DNA of 64,000 nucleotides from Wurfbainia villosa (taxonomy: Eukaryota; Streptophyta; Magnoliopsida; Zingiberales; Zingiberaceae): NCBI GenBank assembly GCA_025175895.1, contig CM046008.1:26677255-26741254 (forward strand), written 5' to 3'. Below are positions 1 to 12,205 of the stretch, piece by piece. The notes beneath the pieces are model-generated. The model searched no databases. It saw only the letters and a list, made by a program, of their open reading frames with translations, and was not told the DNA's origin. A program made the translations under genes and the position numbers. The stretch's first letter is position 1. Each line of letters opens with the position of its first letter.

Positions 1-558
1 CTCTTAATCCCGATATAATAACGGGCACATGTACTTAGTATTTATTTCTTTGATTTACCAAAGGGTGAGATTTCTATGGATTAAATCAATATGCCCGGTA
101 AGTTGGGAAATAATATTATTTACATGGTGTGTCGTTGATTAAAGGAGGAAACCGTGTCCTATATATTAGGTTGATGATGTCCCCTTGAGGAGCTCATAAG
201 GTTCATCATGTAAACCCTGCAGGTTGACTTAGTCAACATGATGATAAGGTTGAGTGGTACTACTCGAGGAGTTAGATGTTAATTAATTGATGGTCAGTAA
301 ATCAATTAATTGACAGACATTCGATATCTTAAACATGGGGAGATGGATGTACAAATAATATATGGAGCCCATATTAGTTTATGGGGGTTGGTGAGGTAAT
401 TCAATGATGATCCTCTAGTGGAATGGAAGATCATTGATGGATCAAGTTTGTGTGGTTCCGATCCATCGGGTGGCCAAGATCCAACTCCTCCTCATGGTCC
501 CTATCGTATCCTAATATAATCCTCATGAAGTCTAGATCCAAGGATGAAAAACAAAACT

Positions 559-874
559 CTAGATCCGACGGTGGAGATTAAATCTCGAGATCCGACGATT
601 GAGATTAAATCTCTAGATCCGACGGTTGAGATTAAATCCCTAGAACCGACGGTTGAGATTAAATCCCTAGATTCGACGGTTGAGATTAAATCTCTAGATC
701 CGATGGTTGGGATGAAACCCTAGATCCGATGGTTGGGATGAAACCCTAGATCTGACGGTTGGGATGAAACCCTAGATCCGAAGGTTGGGATGAAACCCTA
801 GATCCGACGGTTGGGATGAAACCCTAGATCCGGCGGTGGAGATTAAATCCCTAGATCCGACGGTGGAGATTAAA
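559..874 (+). repeat. 26-27 bp minisatellite inside LTR
   Basis: About twelve head-to-tail units of the form CTAGATCCGACGGTTGAGAT plus AAATCC. Two unit classes are mixed, one containing GAGATTAAATC and one containing GGGATGAAACC. The array lies in U3 just upstream of the TATA box. The same array, with other copy numbers, is in every related LTR of the window. Confidence 0.9.
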
Positions 875-891
875 GAAGGCTTAAGCCTAAC

Positions 892-902
892 TCTATAAAT
901 AA
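892..902 (+). promoter_or_regulatory. LTR TATA box
   Basis: CTATAAATAAG lies directly downstream of the minisatellite and upstream of the pyrimidine- and GCCGGC-rich leader. This is the expected place of the LTR promoter at the U3/R border. Equivalent boxes are in all sister LTRs. Activity is inferred from position only. Confidence 0.6.
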
Positions 903-1082
903 GGCTCTAAGTTGGTCGGCAACAACTTAATGAAAAGGTTGTTAGTTTTCTTTGAGAGATTAGGGTTTTGCCTACCTAAGCTTGGGCAGCAAGAAACCCT
1001 AAGGAAGCTTTTGGTTGGGCGACTAGGGTTTGGATTTAGGAGTAGGCGGCAACAAGAGGAGAAGATCCCTTCTTCTTCCTAA

Positions 1083-1290
1083 GGTGTGGCCGGCGCCTAT
1101 CCCTCTTCTTCCTTTCAACCTTGGCCGGCGGTCTTCCCTTCTTCCTTTTCTCCTTGGCCGGTGGAAACAAGGGCTAGGTTTTATCCTTGGAGCTCTTGGC
1201 CGGCGCCCTCTTCTTTTCTCCTTGGTGGCCGGCGGCAACTATTCTTCAAGGTTGGCCGGTGCTCAAGAAGCTACTCCTTGGCCGGCAGTT
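1083..1290 (+). repeat. Iterated TGGCCGG motif in LTR leader
   Basis: Seven copies of TGGCCGG, most inside a longer CTTGGCCGGCG, occur about 26-43 bp apart, separated by unlike pyrimidine-rich spacers such as CCTCTTCTTCC. It gives chance open frames rich in W, P and A, which I do not regard as coding. The same motif recurs in all related LTRs. Confidence 0.7.
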
Positions 1291-1834
1291 ATATCAAGTT
1301 CCTTGGCTTGGTGGCCAGTTCTAGATAGGAGAAGGAGTTTTCGTTTGGTTCTTCTCTTTGTTCGGAGTGAGCAAGGAAGGGAAGAACGTGATCTAGGAAG
1401 CTTCAACTCGTGGAGGATCTTCGCCCACACGACGTCCACGAGGAGGATAGGACATACGATAGAAGATCGAGAGGTATAAAAGTTTTACAACTTTTATTAT
1501 TGATCTTTGCATGTTCTTATTGATATGCTAGCTTATGTTCTTTATGTTAATATGTGTTGATTATACTAGTTTACATTTGTATGTATTTGTATAATCATGG
1601 ACCCCGAAGATAAACACAAAAACCGGCGATCCGTCCGTCGTCTCTTCCGTGGCTAACCGACTAGAAGAGTTGATTGCTTAAACAACAAGTTTGTTCAAGC
1701 GATCGCTTGAGTCGTTAGCATGACGATGAATTGGTTGTGCTTAGGAAACTCATCCCATCCGGATTAGTTTTCATTAGTGAAAATTTTAATCCGGGGACAT
1801 GGGAGCCGATGAGCCTCCGCGAAGCCGATTCCCA

Positions 1835-2450
1835 ATAGAGTTAAGATGGTTAGTGTTGAAACAAGCATCCTTATACAATAGTAAAATCATTGGTTGTTGA
1901 GAATAAAAAGCTCTTAATCTCTCTTTCTTTTGCATAAATACTCTCTTTTTTTCTCTCTTGCTTTTGAACGTTTTCTTCTTTTTCTTTTTCATTCTTTTCT
2001 CCACTCCTCTCATCCTTATTTAATCTTTTTTCACACTTTTTTTTTTCCTTTTCACTTGTTTTTCTTTTGTCATTCTCTTTTTTCTCATCATTCTTTTTTT
2101 TCTCACAGATATATTTTTTTTCACTCTCATTTTTTGTTTTCAATTGATCTTCATATATTTGCCTCAGAGTTAATGGTACAAGAGTGACTCATTTACCATG
2201 TATCATTAAAGAATACTTATTTTTGTACCCATCATGCATGACTCTACTATCAAATTGTCATGGCCTACCTAAAAGTAAATGAATTGCATGCATTGGCACT
2301 ACATCACAAAGCACCTCATCATGATACCTAACAATTGCTTATTGACCTTCACTTCCCCACACTCATTCAACCATTATAATTTATATGGTCTAGGATGTTT
2401 AGTAGTAGGCAAGTTTAATTTCTAAACCAAGACAGTTCTAGCTACATTAG
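1835..2450 (-). pseudogene. Ty3/gypsy protease region remnant
   Basis: Read on the - strand from 2450 leftwards, this fragment gives recognisable retropepsin-region blocks of a Ty3/gypsy polyprotein: NVARTVLV, KLNLPTTKHPRPYKL, WLNECGEVKV, RYHDEVLCDVVPMHAIHLLLGRP, VMHDGYKNKYSLMIHGK and VTLVPLTLRQIYEDQ. A very Lys/Glu-rich linker (1871-2140) and QPMILLLYKDACFN follow. Several Trp or Gln codons have become stops and there is at least one frameshift, so it is dead. The frame resumes across insertion O1: removing O1 and one ATTAG copy gives DSCTNVARTV. The left end is cut by the copia LTR ending at 1834. Confidence 0.85.
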
Positions 2451-4991
2451 TGTTGGGATGTATACCGAAAAGTCTATCTTTTGTATGAACATATTTATTT
2501 TTAAATAAGAACCACATGATGATTGTTTGCATATTTATGGAGATGCATATTTTCTAATACATTACATTGTAGATAACATGGTGTGTGTTGTCACACGTGT
2601 TAGTAATATATGAGAGATGTCCTAAGGCAATCGCCTTATGTATGAACCATTTATATGATAAATGAAGATTCACTATTTGAGTATACATGTTTTATGTATT
2701 TGATTGGATCTTAAACTCATTTCTTATCAATGTCCACGATACGATTCACGCAAGATGAGAGAATTTGTGATTGGATCACAACTAGTGAGTATCTCTACAT
2801 GTGTAATTGTGATGTATCGGAATTATCCCTAGTCGATGAATTGATGGATTTGGACACCATCAATTCTGTCAAGACTAGCACGAGGTATACTCCTTGGTGT
2901 ATCCAAGCAGCTGATTCTCACTGGCTGGAGACATAGTGATGTCCGGAGTTGATCGTGGATGCTAGTTATGGTAACTAGTTCATTGGAGTGACCAGCCGTA
3001 AGACTTCATATGGTTCTCTGCATATATAGATATGTCAATGAAGTTCTTACTGTGGCTTAAGTGCGATGTTCCTTTGACTTGCGGTATTCAAGTCATCTTG
3101 ATCATGGAGACTTATGCTTTGACATCTTAAGCAAACATCTCTAAGGAGATGTAGACCCGGGATGATTGGGTATAAGTCGAAGTGATCGAAGGTGTTTGAA
3201 TAGCCTATAAAGGATTCACCACTCCTTGCGAGGAGATGTATACCCATGGCCTCTCGTCGGATTGTTACTAAAGTCTTTGGCCAAAGCAATACATGTTTAG
3301 AGTAAGGTACTCTTCGATACATGTGGAGTAACTAGAATCCGTAGGACGAGGAAATGATACTTGGGCTAGGTGTGACGTAGTCAGCCTAGTGGGGACTGAC
3401 ACAATAGACCATGTCCTGAACCAAGTGGGTATAAGATGAGTGAAGGGAATGGGGCACGATTCATTCGAGCTCTTGAAGGGTTTTAAATAGTTCGATCAAC
3501 TGATCTTTTCGGTTAATTGGGGATCATGATGTACTACTAGGTGCCACTCATGATCGTTCTATAATTAATGGTTAATTATAGATGGCCAACATAAACCGAG
3601 AACCTATTTGGTCACACGCGCAACGAGTGTAATCCAAAGGATTTAAAACGAGCTTGAGAATGGGATTCTCAGACCGAGAGAAACTATGTTTGGTTGGACC
3701 AAACATAAAGCGAGCATGAAATTGTTTCAGTCGCAATGGAAGCGTGGATGGGCAGTGTCTTATGAAGACATAATGGATGGACCAAAATGGTTTGGTTCTA
3801 ATCCAATGGATGAGAATAAACCAAAGGGTTTGGTTTATTTTAAACGAATGAACCAAAAGTTGGTTCGGTTCGTTTTAACTTAAAATAAACCATCATGGTT
3901 TGGTTTATTTTAACTTATCTTAATGGAGCGGGTTAACGGGCTTTATGGATATGATCCATTAACCACTAAGAGAATTAGTTCTCTATAAAATAGGGATTAA
4001 ACCCTAACCCTAAACAAAAATCCAATTAGTGGCCGCCCAACCCATCCTCCTTGTTGTTGGCGTCAACAACAAGGGCTGCCGCCCAACTTGATTGAGCTGC
4101 TGCCATCTCCTTGTCGGCGTCCAAGTTTCGGCCGGTGAACCTCCGGCGACCCTCCGGTGATCTCCCTTGGGTTCGGTGTAAAGGTGAGCCTCCATCTCTT
4201 CTTTAGCCGGCGCCTATTTCCTCCACCAAAGCTGTCCAGTTTTCTGGAAAGTTTTTCCTTTTCTTCTTCTTCCTTGGTGGCCGGCGCCCAAAACCAGCTT
4301 TTCCTCCCTTGGCCAGTGTCCAAACTCCTTCATCCCCTTCTCTTTGCTCGGTGGAAAGACGTCTAGGGTCTCTTCCCTTAGAGTCTTGGCCGGCGTTCAC
4401 TCTCCTTTATCTCCTTCTTGGCCGGCGTCAAGCACCAAGCTTGGAGCTTGGTTGTTGTTTGAAAGAAGGAGAAGTGTTTTGTTTCTTAGTCTTCCTCTTT
4501 TTCAGAGCGAGCAAGGAAGGAATATTGGTGATCTAGGAGCTTCAACATTTGGTAGATCGTCACCCACACGATGTCCAAAAGGAGGAAGGACATACGATAG
4601 AAGATCAAGAGGTATAATACTTGTCTATTTTCTTATGTAACATGTTTATAATTGTTTTCAATTATATATGCATGATATATTTTGTTTTGTGGCTAATATA
4701 ACTTGGACCCCGAACATAAACCCAAAAGTCGGTGATCTGTACATCGTCTATTCCGCGACTATTCGTAGAATAGAGGTTGGTGGCTTGAACAACAAGTTTG
4801 TTCAAGTGACTACTCTAATTCGAATAGCATGACGATGAAACGGTTGCTTGGGTGATCCCTTTTGCCTAGGATTAAATTTTTTTTAATCTGGGGGCATCAA
4901 TGGGATCGCCATGAACAAGCGATCAAGTTGAAGTGGGAAGCGAAGTTTCCTACCTTCAAGTGGTATCAGAGCTTCGGTTCCAAAACCTTCA
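2451..4991 (+). mobile_element. O1 5' LTR, chimeric, 2541 bp
   Basis: Starts TGTTGGGATG and ends CCTTCA. The first about 150 bp and the last about 744 bp match the O1 3' LTR and other LTRs of the family. The middle (about 2604-4247) has no counterpart in the 3' LTR. The final 33 bp repeat the beginning of the primer-binding region. Both LTR tips abut the same ATTAG duplication, so this really is the partner of 17942-19829. Confidence 0.88.
2604..4247 (+). other. Foreign block within O1 5' LTR
   Basis: About 1.64 kb that replaces about 1.0 kb of the 3' LTR (about 18084-19082). It has LTR-like features of its own: AACC-rich palindromic stretches around 3690-3910, a TATA-like CTCTATAAAATAGGG near 3981-3995, then a GCCGGC-rich leader beginning near 4030. 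I see no match elsewhere in the window. It probably derives from a related LTR subfamily. Short open frames here have no recognisable protein similarity. Confidence 0.7.
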
Positions 4992-5006
4992 AGTGGTATT
5001 AGAGCC
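4961..5006 (+). other. Duplicated primer binding site of O1
   Basis: TGGTATCAGAGC at 4961-4972 is followed 33 bp later by TGGTATTAGAGCC at 4994-5006. Each is preceded by CCTTCAAG. Because the 3' LTR also ends with the first copy (19797-19829), the first copy has become part of the LTR and the second is the actual PBS of this element. It carries one C-to-T change against initiator-Met tRNA complementarity. Confidence 0.85.
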
Positions 5007-5790
5007 ACAGTTTCCGGTTTTGTGTGTTTAGAATTCAGTTACTTTTATGCACTTTTCATATATTATATGTGCCGGATAATAGTAGGATATGCGTAGGTTA
5101 ACTCTTTGGTTGTAGGCATAGGATCCAACTATTATGGCCATATGTGTGTATGTGATTATATGTGTGTAATTTTATATTTTGTTGAATCCTCGGGGTTGAC
5201 AAGGCTAGTATTTAATTTTTGTAATTAGATATGACATTGTTTAGCCACTCCTTTTATTTTAGCTTAATTTCGATCTAGATTTCATGTACACTCCCTCGTG
5301 GAGTATAGGATCGATGGATGTAAATTAAAATAGATTTTATTCTCGGCTCAGATCTCCGGATGGCTCGTACATGGAGTAGGAGGAGCGGACGAGAAGGCGA
5401 TACGACGGGAGACATATTGAAGACAAAAGCCATAATAGTTGGAAAAATTTTATTTTTCATATTTATTGCTTATTGTTTGATATGCATGCCGTAAGCTAGA
5501 AAATTCCTCAATTTCAAATTACTAAGTGGGAGAGGGAAATTTTTATAAATTCCCACGGCCTCCATTACGATTTGACAAGTGATGCAAATAAACTTGCATG
5601 TCGACTCTGAGTGCCTTCCTCACCATCGGATGAGTTTGTTTGCGGATCACAAGGTCAAATATGGTTATAGGAAATTGTTAATGAGCATGTGTACTTCCCC
5701 ATTGGAAGGCACATAACCCGAGATAATTACCTTGGTACCGAGTAATGGTGAACACTTAGATACAAATATAAGTATCCTCCCCATCGGAGT
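5007..5790 (+). other. O1 untranslated leader, first part
   Basis: Non-coding. It aligns well with the leader of O3 (from about 49805), including the purine run AAGTGGGAGAGGG near 5524 and the segment CCCATCGGAGT. It breaks at 5790, where N1 inserted, and resumes at 14095 up to the former gag start at 14358. Confidence 0.8.
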
Positions 5791-7657
5791 TGAAGGTAGG
5801 AAACTTTGCTTCCCACTTTAATTCGGTCGTTTGTTCATGGTGATCCCTTCTACGTCCCCGGATAAAAAAAATTATCCTTGACAAGAGAGATTGCCCAAGC
5901 AACCTTGTCATCGTCGTGCTATTCGAATAGAGTAGTCACTTGAACAAACTTATTATTCAAGCGACCAACCTCTATTCTACGAATAGCCATAGAATAGACG
6001 ATGTACGGATCGCCAGCTTTTATGTTTATGTTCGGGGTCCAAGTATATTTAGCCACAAAACAGAATATATATGATGCATATAATTGAAAAATAAGTATAA
6101 ACATGTAACAAATGAAAATAGAGAATCGATATACCTCTCGATCTTCTATTGTATGACCTTCCTCCTTTCGGACGTCGTGTGAGCGATGATCTACCAAAAG
6201 TCGAAGCTCCTAGATAACCAATATTCCTTCCTTGCTCGATTCGAGTAAGAGGAAGAATAGAAACAAGACTCTTCTCCTTCCTTTATCCAACCAACAAGCA
6301 ACTGGCTTGCCGCCGGCCAACAAGGAGAAGGGAGAAAAAGATGGTTTTCGACCAAGAGCTTCAAGGGAGGACCCTAAGCCTTGGATACACCACCCAAGGA
6401 GAAGGAGAAGAGCTACATTGGATGCTGTCCAAGGGCTGGTATCAGCGCCGGCCACCAATGGAGAAGAAGAAGACAAGGAAAGACTTTCCTTATTTGGTGC
6501 CGCTAGGCCCAAACCCTAATCCAAGCTTCTTTCCGCCGAAAACCCTAATCCTATCTCTAATTGGATTCTACTTGCCGCCCACCCATTCCTCTCCTTTTAT
6601 AGAGTTAGGGATAAGCCTTGTTTTAATCTCCACCATTGGTTCTAGGGATTTAATCTCAACCGTCAGATCTAGAGATTTAATCTCAACCGTCGGATCTAGA
6701 GAATTAATCTCTACCTTTGGATCTAAAGTTTTGTTTCTATCCATTGGATCTAGGCTTCATGAGATATTAATAGGCTACAATAGGGACCATGAGGAGGAGT
6801 TGGATCTTGGTCACCCAATGGATCAAGCCCACATAAAGTCCGATCCATTAATGATAATCGAATCCACTAAAGGATTATCATTGATCTACTTCACCAACCC
6901 GCATAAGTTAATATGGACTCTATATATTATTTGTATATTTTCTCCCCGTTTTTAAGATCTCGAATGCCCATTGATTAATTAATTTACTGACCATTAATTA
7001 ATCAACATCTAACTCCATGAGTAGTACCACTCAACCTTTTCATCATGTCGGACCAAGTACACTTGCAGGGTTTACATGATGAACCTTATGAGCTCCTCAA
7101 TGGGACATCATCATCCTAATATATATAACACGGTTTCCTCCTATAATCAATGACACACCATATAAATAATATCATTTTCCAACTTACCGAGCCTATCGAT
7201 TTAATCTATAAATCTCGCCGATTAGTAAATCAAAGAAATGAATACTAAGTATATATGCCCGTTATTATATCGGGATTAAGAGCATGTACAATATAATATC
7301 TGAGGTCCGATTCGATTATGTAGTCAGCAATAAATCACATCACCTCTAAGTCTATCCTGCTCAATACACACAAAGTGTACTAGTGTGATTCTATGGTCAA
7401 GACAAACCAATACCAAATCACACTACAACCATACCAATGGTTTGTCCAAAGTCATCTCGGTTGTGAGCCTATACTTATACTTTACAAGGAGCCGATAACA
7501 TTATCTCCCGTGTGACACCACACATCATGTTATCTACAATGTAATGTATTAGACAATATGCATAACCATAAAAATATGCAAATAATGATCATGTGATTCT
7601 TAATTCAAAATAAATATGTTTATACAAAAGATAGACTTTTCAGTATACATCCCAACA
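5791..7657 (-). mobile_element. N1 3' LTR
   Basis: On the + strand it begins TGAAGGTAGG and ends ATCCCAACA, giving TG...CA ends on the - strand. It holds a short minisatellite (about 6620-6760), a minus-strand TATA box at 6593-6602 and GCCGGC motifs. It is followed on the right by the polypurine tract complement ATCTCTCACTT. Confidence 0.93.
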
Positions 7658-7690
7658 ATCTCTCACTTATACTAAAAGACTATGATGTCC

Positions 7691-9153
7691 TCAAACTGCC
7701 ATACATCTGATCCCCATTCCCTCCACATGCCTATCAAAAGTTCTCGCCGGAAGGGCCTTAGTGAAAGGATCTGCCAGGTTATCCTCCGATGCAATCTTGG
7801 CCACATCAACTTCTCCTCTCTTTACGATTTCTCGTATCGGGTGGTACTTGCGCTCTATGTGCTTACTTGCCTTATGGGCTCGTGGTTCCTTCGAGTTTGC
7901 AACTGCACCACTATTATCACAATAAATTGTGATAGTTCTGGGTAAACCAGGAATCACATCCAAGTCCATCAGGAAGTTCCTGAGCCACACAGTTTCTTTG
8001 CCGCCTCATTGGCCGCCACATACTCAGCTTCCATGGTGGAGTCCGTCACGCATTTCTGCTTGACACTTCTCCATACAATGGCTCCACCTCCAAAAGTAAA
8101 CACAAAACCTAAGGTAGACTTACTATTATCCCTATCTGATTGGAAGTTAGAATCTGTTTAACCCACAGGGAGTAATTGGTCTGCCTAGTAAACTAGCATA
8201 TAATCCCTAGTTCTTCTCAGGCACTTCAATATATGTTTTACCACAGTCCAATGTCCCTATCCTGGATTACTCTGATATCTGCTGACCATGCCCACGACAA
8301 AGCAGATATCTGGTCTCGTACATAGCATCGCATACATGAGGCTTCCTACCACCGAAGCATAAGGAACCACCTTCATCTCCTCTATCTCCTCAGATGTTCT
8401 AGGACACATCTCCTTAGATAAAGGAACTCCATGCCTGTTAGGTAGAAAACCTTTCTTGAAGTTTTGCATGCTAAAATGGTCCATAATTGTGTCTATGTAT
8501 GAAGCTTGGGATAAGAACAACATCCTTTTCCTGTGATCCCTTATAACCTTGATCCCAAGGATGTGTCCCACTTCTCCCAAGTCCTTCATATCAAACTATT
8601 TGGACAACCATACCCTTACGTCCGATAACACCTTGATATTGTTGCCAATCAACAAAATGTCATCTACGTATAGTATAAGAAATATCACTACGTTTCTGTC
8701 ACATCTGTTGTATACACAAGACTCATTCGGACATTGAATAAATCCATAAGACTGGATTACTTCATCAAATCAGATGTTCCAAGACCTCGAAGCTTGCTTC
8801 AATCCATAAATGGACCGATTAAGCTTACATACAAGATGCTCTTTGCCCTTCGCAATGAATCCCTCTGGTTGCTTCATATAGATGTTTTCCTCAAGACTTC
8901 CATTAAGGAAAGTTGTCTTGACATCCATCTGCCACACCTCATAATCCATATGAGTTGTAATGCATAAGTTAATCCGGATAGACTTAAGCATGGCCACCGG
9001 CGAAAAGGTCTCCTCATAATCAATACCCTCTTTCTGAGTATACCCCATCGTAACAAGCCTCGCTTTGAAGGTCTCAACCTTCCCGTCTATTTCTCTCTTT
9101 CTTTTGTAGATCCAGTTCCATCCATTGATTTTTACACCATCGGATGGTTCCAC
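7691..9153 (-). pseudogene. N1 reverse transcriptase and RNase H, broken
   Basis: On the - strand the RT begins at the block before QMDVKTTFLNG (catalytic Asp in QMDVK present), continues through KLNRSIYGLKQASRSWN, and reaches YVDD encoded near 8660. A frameshift near 8770 and a Gln-to-stop change in WLSKQFDM (near 8590) break the frame. The RNase H part keeps the ITIYCDNSGAVANSKEPR block and the C-terminal ASEDNLADPFTKALP at 7691-7990. These enzymes would copy the element RNA into DNA and degrade the template. It is not translatable as it stands. Confidence 0.9.
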
Positions 9154-9165
9154 TAGCTCCCAGAC

Positions 9166-10829
9166 CTAATTTGAATCCATAGATTCAATTTCAGTATTCA
9201 TTGCACTTTGCCAAGATACTGCATCTTTATCTTGGATTGCCTCGACATATGTCCAGGGATCAAGTTCATATTCGCCAGGGACCAAATCAGAAGATTCTCC
9301 CAAGAACATGAATCTATCAGGCTGTCTCACAACCCTCCCTCTACGACGAGGTATCACCTGTGTATCCTCTGTGACACGCGGTGCAGTGACTTGTGGTATA
9401 TCCTCTTGTACCGGTGGTACTGAAGAAGTGACTTCCCCTTTTATTTCCTCCAGAACAATCTTACTGATGGGCTTGTGGTTCATCACATAGTCTTCCTCTA
9501 GAAACCTGGTGTTCGTGCTAACGATCACCCTCTGATCTCTAGGACTATAAAATAAACTACCTTTCGTTCCTCTAGGATAGCCAACGAACATGCATACTTC
9601 TATACGGAGTTCCAACTTATCAGCATCTACCTTCAGCACATGTGCTGGACTCCCCCATATTCGAATATGTCTTAGACTAGGCTTTCGCCCAGTCCACAAT
9701 TCTGTGGGAGTAGAAGGCACTGATTTAGATGGAACCAAGTTCAGAATATACACCGTCGTATCTATAGCATATCCCCAGAACGAATCTGGCAACTCAGAAT
9801 AACTCATCATTGATCTAATCATCTCCATAAGAGTCATATTCCATCACTCTGCTACACCATTCTGCTGGGGTGTGTCAGGTGCAGACAATTGGAATTGAAT
9901 CCCATCCTCTGATAAATAATTCCTAAACTCTCCCAAGAGGTACTCACCACCACGATCAGATCGTAATGTCTTGATACTTTTACCTTCACATTTCTCAACA
10001 TTAGCCTTGAATTCTTTGAACTTGTCAAAGCATTCAGACTTGTGACGCATCAAGTAAATGTATCCATATCTCGAATAATCGTTTATTAAAGAGACGAAAA
10101 ACTCAAAACCACCTCTAGCCTGGATAGAGATAGGACCACACAAATCAAAATGAACCAATTCTAACACACCTTTGGCTCTATACCCCTTGGCCTTAAAAGG
10201 CCTCTTGGTCATTTTACCCTCCAAGCAAGATTCGCAGGTTGGGAAATCTTCCACCACTAATGAACCCAGAGGTCCATTAGCTATCAACCTTTGAATTATG
10301 CTTAGGTTAATATAACCAAGCCTAAGATGCCAAAGATATGTTTGTTTCATCTTCAAAGGTTCTTTTCTCTTATTGGAATTAAAAGATGAGTTATTTACTT
10401 CTATTTGCATCGTGGGAGCTTTTGGTTCAAGTGTGTATAGATTTCCTATCAATGCACCTGAACAGATAATGTCCTTATTCCTTTTTATAACAACTCATTT
10501 ATTAAAAGAAATAAAATATTCATCCATAAACAATTTAGAAACCGAAATTAAATTCTTTCTAAATAAAGGTACATAAAGGTAATTCTTAAGAACCAAAACT
10601 TTATTTTTCTCAAAAGATAAATAAAGGTCTCTCACTGCAACAGCCGCCACCTTCATAGCATCGCCCAGGTATACAGTAATCTCCCCTTCAGCCAGTCATA
10701 TGGTTTCCTGGAACCCCTGTAAAGTATTGTAGACATGATCAGTGGCTCCCGTATCTACACACCAGGTGCCGGTAGATAACATTGCTAAACATGTTTCAAC
10801 GACCAGACCAAAAGATATACCTTTATTCT
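9166..10829 (-). pseudogene. N1 protease and integrase, broken
   Basis: The protease motif WCVDTGATDHV (near 10755) keeps its catalytic Asp, but the frame stops soon after QGFQET. The pre-integrase HHCC region is visible as YLWHLRLGYINLS...CESCLEGKMTKRPF; a conserved His is Tyr in RLGYI. The integrase core shows HFDLCGP, RSDRGGEY and NGVAE, so the D, D, E residues are present. The frame breaks near 9840, and 9166-9837 encodes the C-terminal part with RKPSLRHIRIWG and VGYPRGTKG. Confidence 0.88.
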
Positions 10830-11613
10830 GCTTGCGGTTGGGGCAGTCCTTCTTCCAGTGTCCAGTCTGCTTACAAGTGAAGCACTTGCCTTTCGTCTTC
10901 TTCACTCCTCCCTGAGTTCCTCCCACCGCCTTTGTCCCAGTTTGTTTCTTCTTCTTCTTGCCTTTTGGCTTATAAGTAGAAACCTTTTGGGTCACCATGG
11001 CATACGCCTGAGCACTCTAACGAAATAGTCCCTCTGCCGCCTGGAGTTCTGTCAGAAGCTCCGCCAATGAATATAACCTCTTGTTCATGTTGTAGTTCAG
11101 GCGAAACTGCTCAAAACTCCTAGGTAGAGACTGGAGAATGATATCGACCTAGGTTTCCCCATTGATCTCAGCTCCTAGGACGTCCAACTCATTCAAATGA
11201 GCTATCATCTTGAGAACATGATCCCTCACGGGTGTTCCCTTGATCATGGAGGTCGTCATCAAGTTCCTCATGGCTTCCTGCCTAGCAGCCCGATTCTGGT
11301 GTCTGAAAAGCTCTTTGAGATTGAGCATCATGTCATAAGCAGTGGGCATGGCTTGATGCTGATGTTGCAGTACATTTGACATAGATGCCAAAATGTAACA
11401 CCATGCCATCTCATCGGCCATTATCCACTTCTTATAACTCTCTTTCTCCTTTTCCCCAGAATCATCTGCAAGCTTAGGAGGGCACTCTTCGAGGAGTACA
11501 TATTTGTATTCCTCAGCAGTCAAGACAATGTCTAGATTCCTCTTCCAATCAACATAGTTGGGTCCTGTAAGTTTATTCTCTTTCAGTATCACAGCAAGTG
11601 AGTTGAAAGTCAT
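10830..11613 (-). pseudogene. N1 gag with CCHC knuckle, broken
   Basis: The capsid start is MTFNSLAVILKENKLTGPNY. The copia-type gag body follows (DWKRNLDIVLTAEEYKYVLL, then MARCYILASMSN-like text with Arg changed to Trp). A stop falls at GET near 11149, and another between the LFR and SAQ blocks near 11020. The nucleocapsid knuckle CFTCKQTGHWKKDC (near 10860) is intact after a Lys-rich stretch. The start was chosen at the internal Met matching O3 and the array copies, not the longer frame that begins upstream. Confidence 0.88.
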
Positions 11614-11670
11614 TTTGAAAGAAAACCTAAGAATCACATAGATCAAAACATTAGATTTCAACTCTCCCAC

Positions 11671-12190
11671 TTAGTAATTTGAAATTGAGGAATTTTCTAG
11701 CCTACGACATGCATATCAAACAATAAGAAATAAATATAAAAAATAATTATTTTCCAACTATTATGGCTTTTGTCTTCAATATGTCTCCCGTCGTATCGCC
11801 ATCTCATCCGCTCCTCCTACGCCATCTACGAGCCATCCGGAGATCCAAGCCGAGACTAAAATCTATTTTAATTTACATCCATCGATTCTATACTCCACGA
11901 AGGAGTGTACATGAAATCTAGATCGAAAGTAAACTAAAATAAAAAGAGTGGCTAAACAATGTCGTATCTAATTTATAAAAATTAAATACTAGCCTCGTCA
12001 ACCCCGAGGATTTAACAAAATAAACATTTACACACATACAATCACATACACACATATGACCATAATAGTTGGATCTTATGCTTGCAACCAAAGAGTTAAC
12101 CAACGCATATCCTACTATTATCCGGCACATATAATATATGAAAAGTGCTTAAAAATAACCGAATCCTAAACACACAAAACCGGAAACCGT
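11671..12190 (-). other. N1 leader, shortened
   Basis: Non-coding leader between PBS and gag, about 0.5 kb against about 1.0 kb in O3 and the array elements. On the + strand the text jumps from TTAGATTTCAA to CTCTCCCACTTAGTAATTTG, skipping the part present elsewhere (compare 36255-36740). The rest aligns well. Confidence 0.75.
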
Positions 12191-12203
12191 GGCTCTGATA
12201 CCA
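12191..12203 (-). other. N1 primer binding site
   Basis: GGCTCTGATACCA, the complement of TGGTATCAGAGCC (initiator-Met tRNA type), lies two bases from the 5' LTR that starts at 12206. Confidence 0.93.
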
Positions 12204-12205
12204 CT

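Larger units (their letters stand above)
1..1834 (+). mobile_element. copia LTR, B type, 5' part outside window
   Basis: This is the right part of a long terminal repeat in + orientation. It is the reverse complement of the three LTRs at 23132-39387: same motif order, minisatellite, TATA box, GCCGGC-rich leader, hairpin and the terminal stretch around CCGGGGACATG. It ends with CA at 1834. No primer binding site follows, so it is either the 3' LTR of an element lying to the left or a solo LTR. It sits inside a Ty3/gypsy pol remnant that starts immediately to its right. Confidence 0.88.

Noticed and set aside
1030..1479. 149-codon open frame inside the first LTR
   Set aside because: Made of repeated WP/AG-type text from the GCCGGC motif and pyrimidine tracts. 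It is not conserved as a frame among sister LTRs.
1835..1850. Target duplication next to the first LTR (ATAGA)
   Set aside because: Only one side is in the window, so it cannot be confirmed.
1930..2187. Phe/His/Ser-rich open frame on +
   Set aside because: Antisense of the Lys/Glu-rich gypsy linker on the - strand; no independent support.
2730..3883. Short open frames in the foreign block of the O1 5' LTR
   Set aside because: All under 95 codons, on both strands, without recognisable protein text. The block behaves as LTR sequence.
12191..12203. tRNA-like sequence at the PBS sites
   Set aside because: Only the 13 bases complementary to a tRNA 3' end are present. No tRNA gene can be folded around any of the PBS copies.
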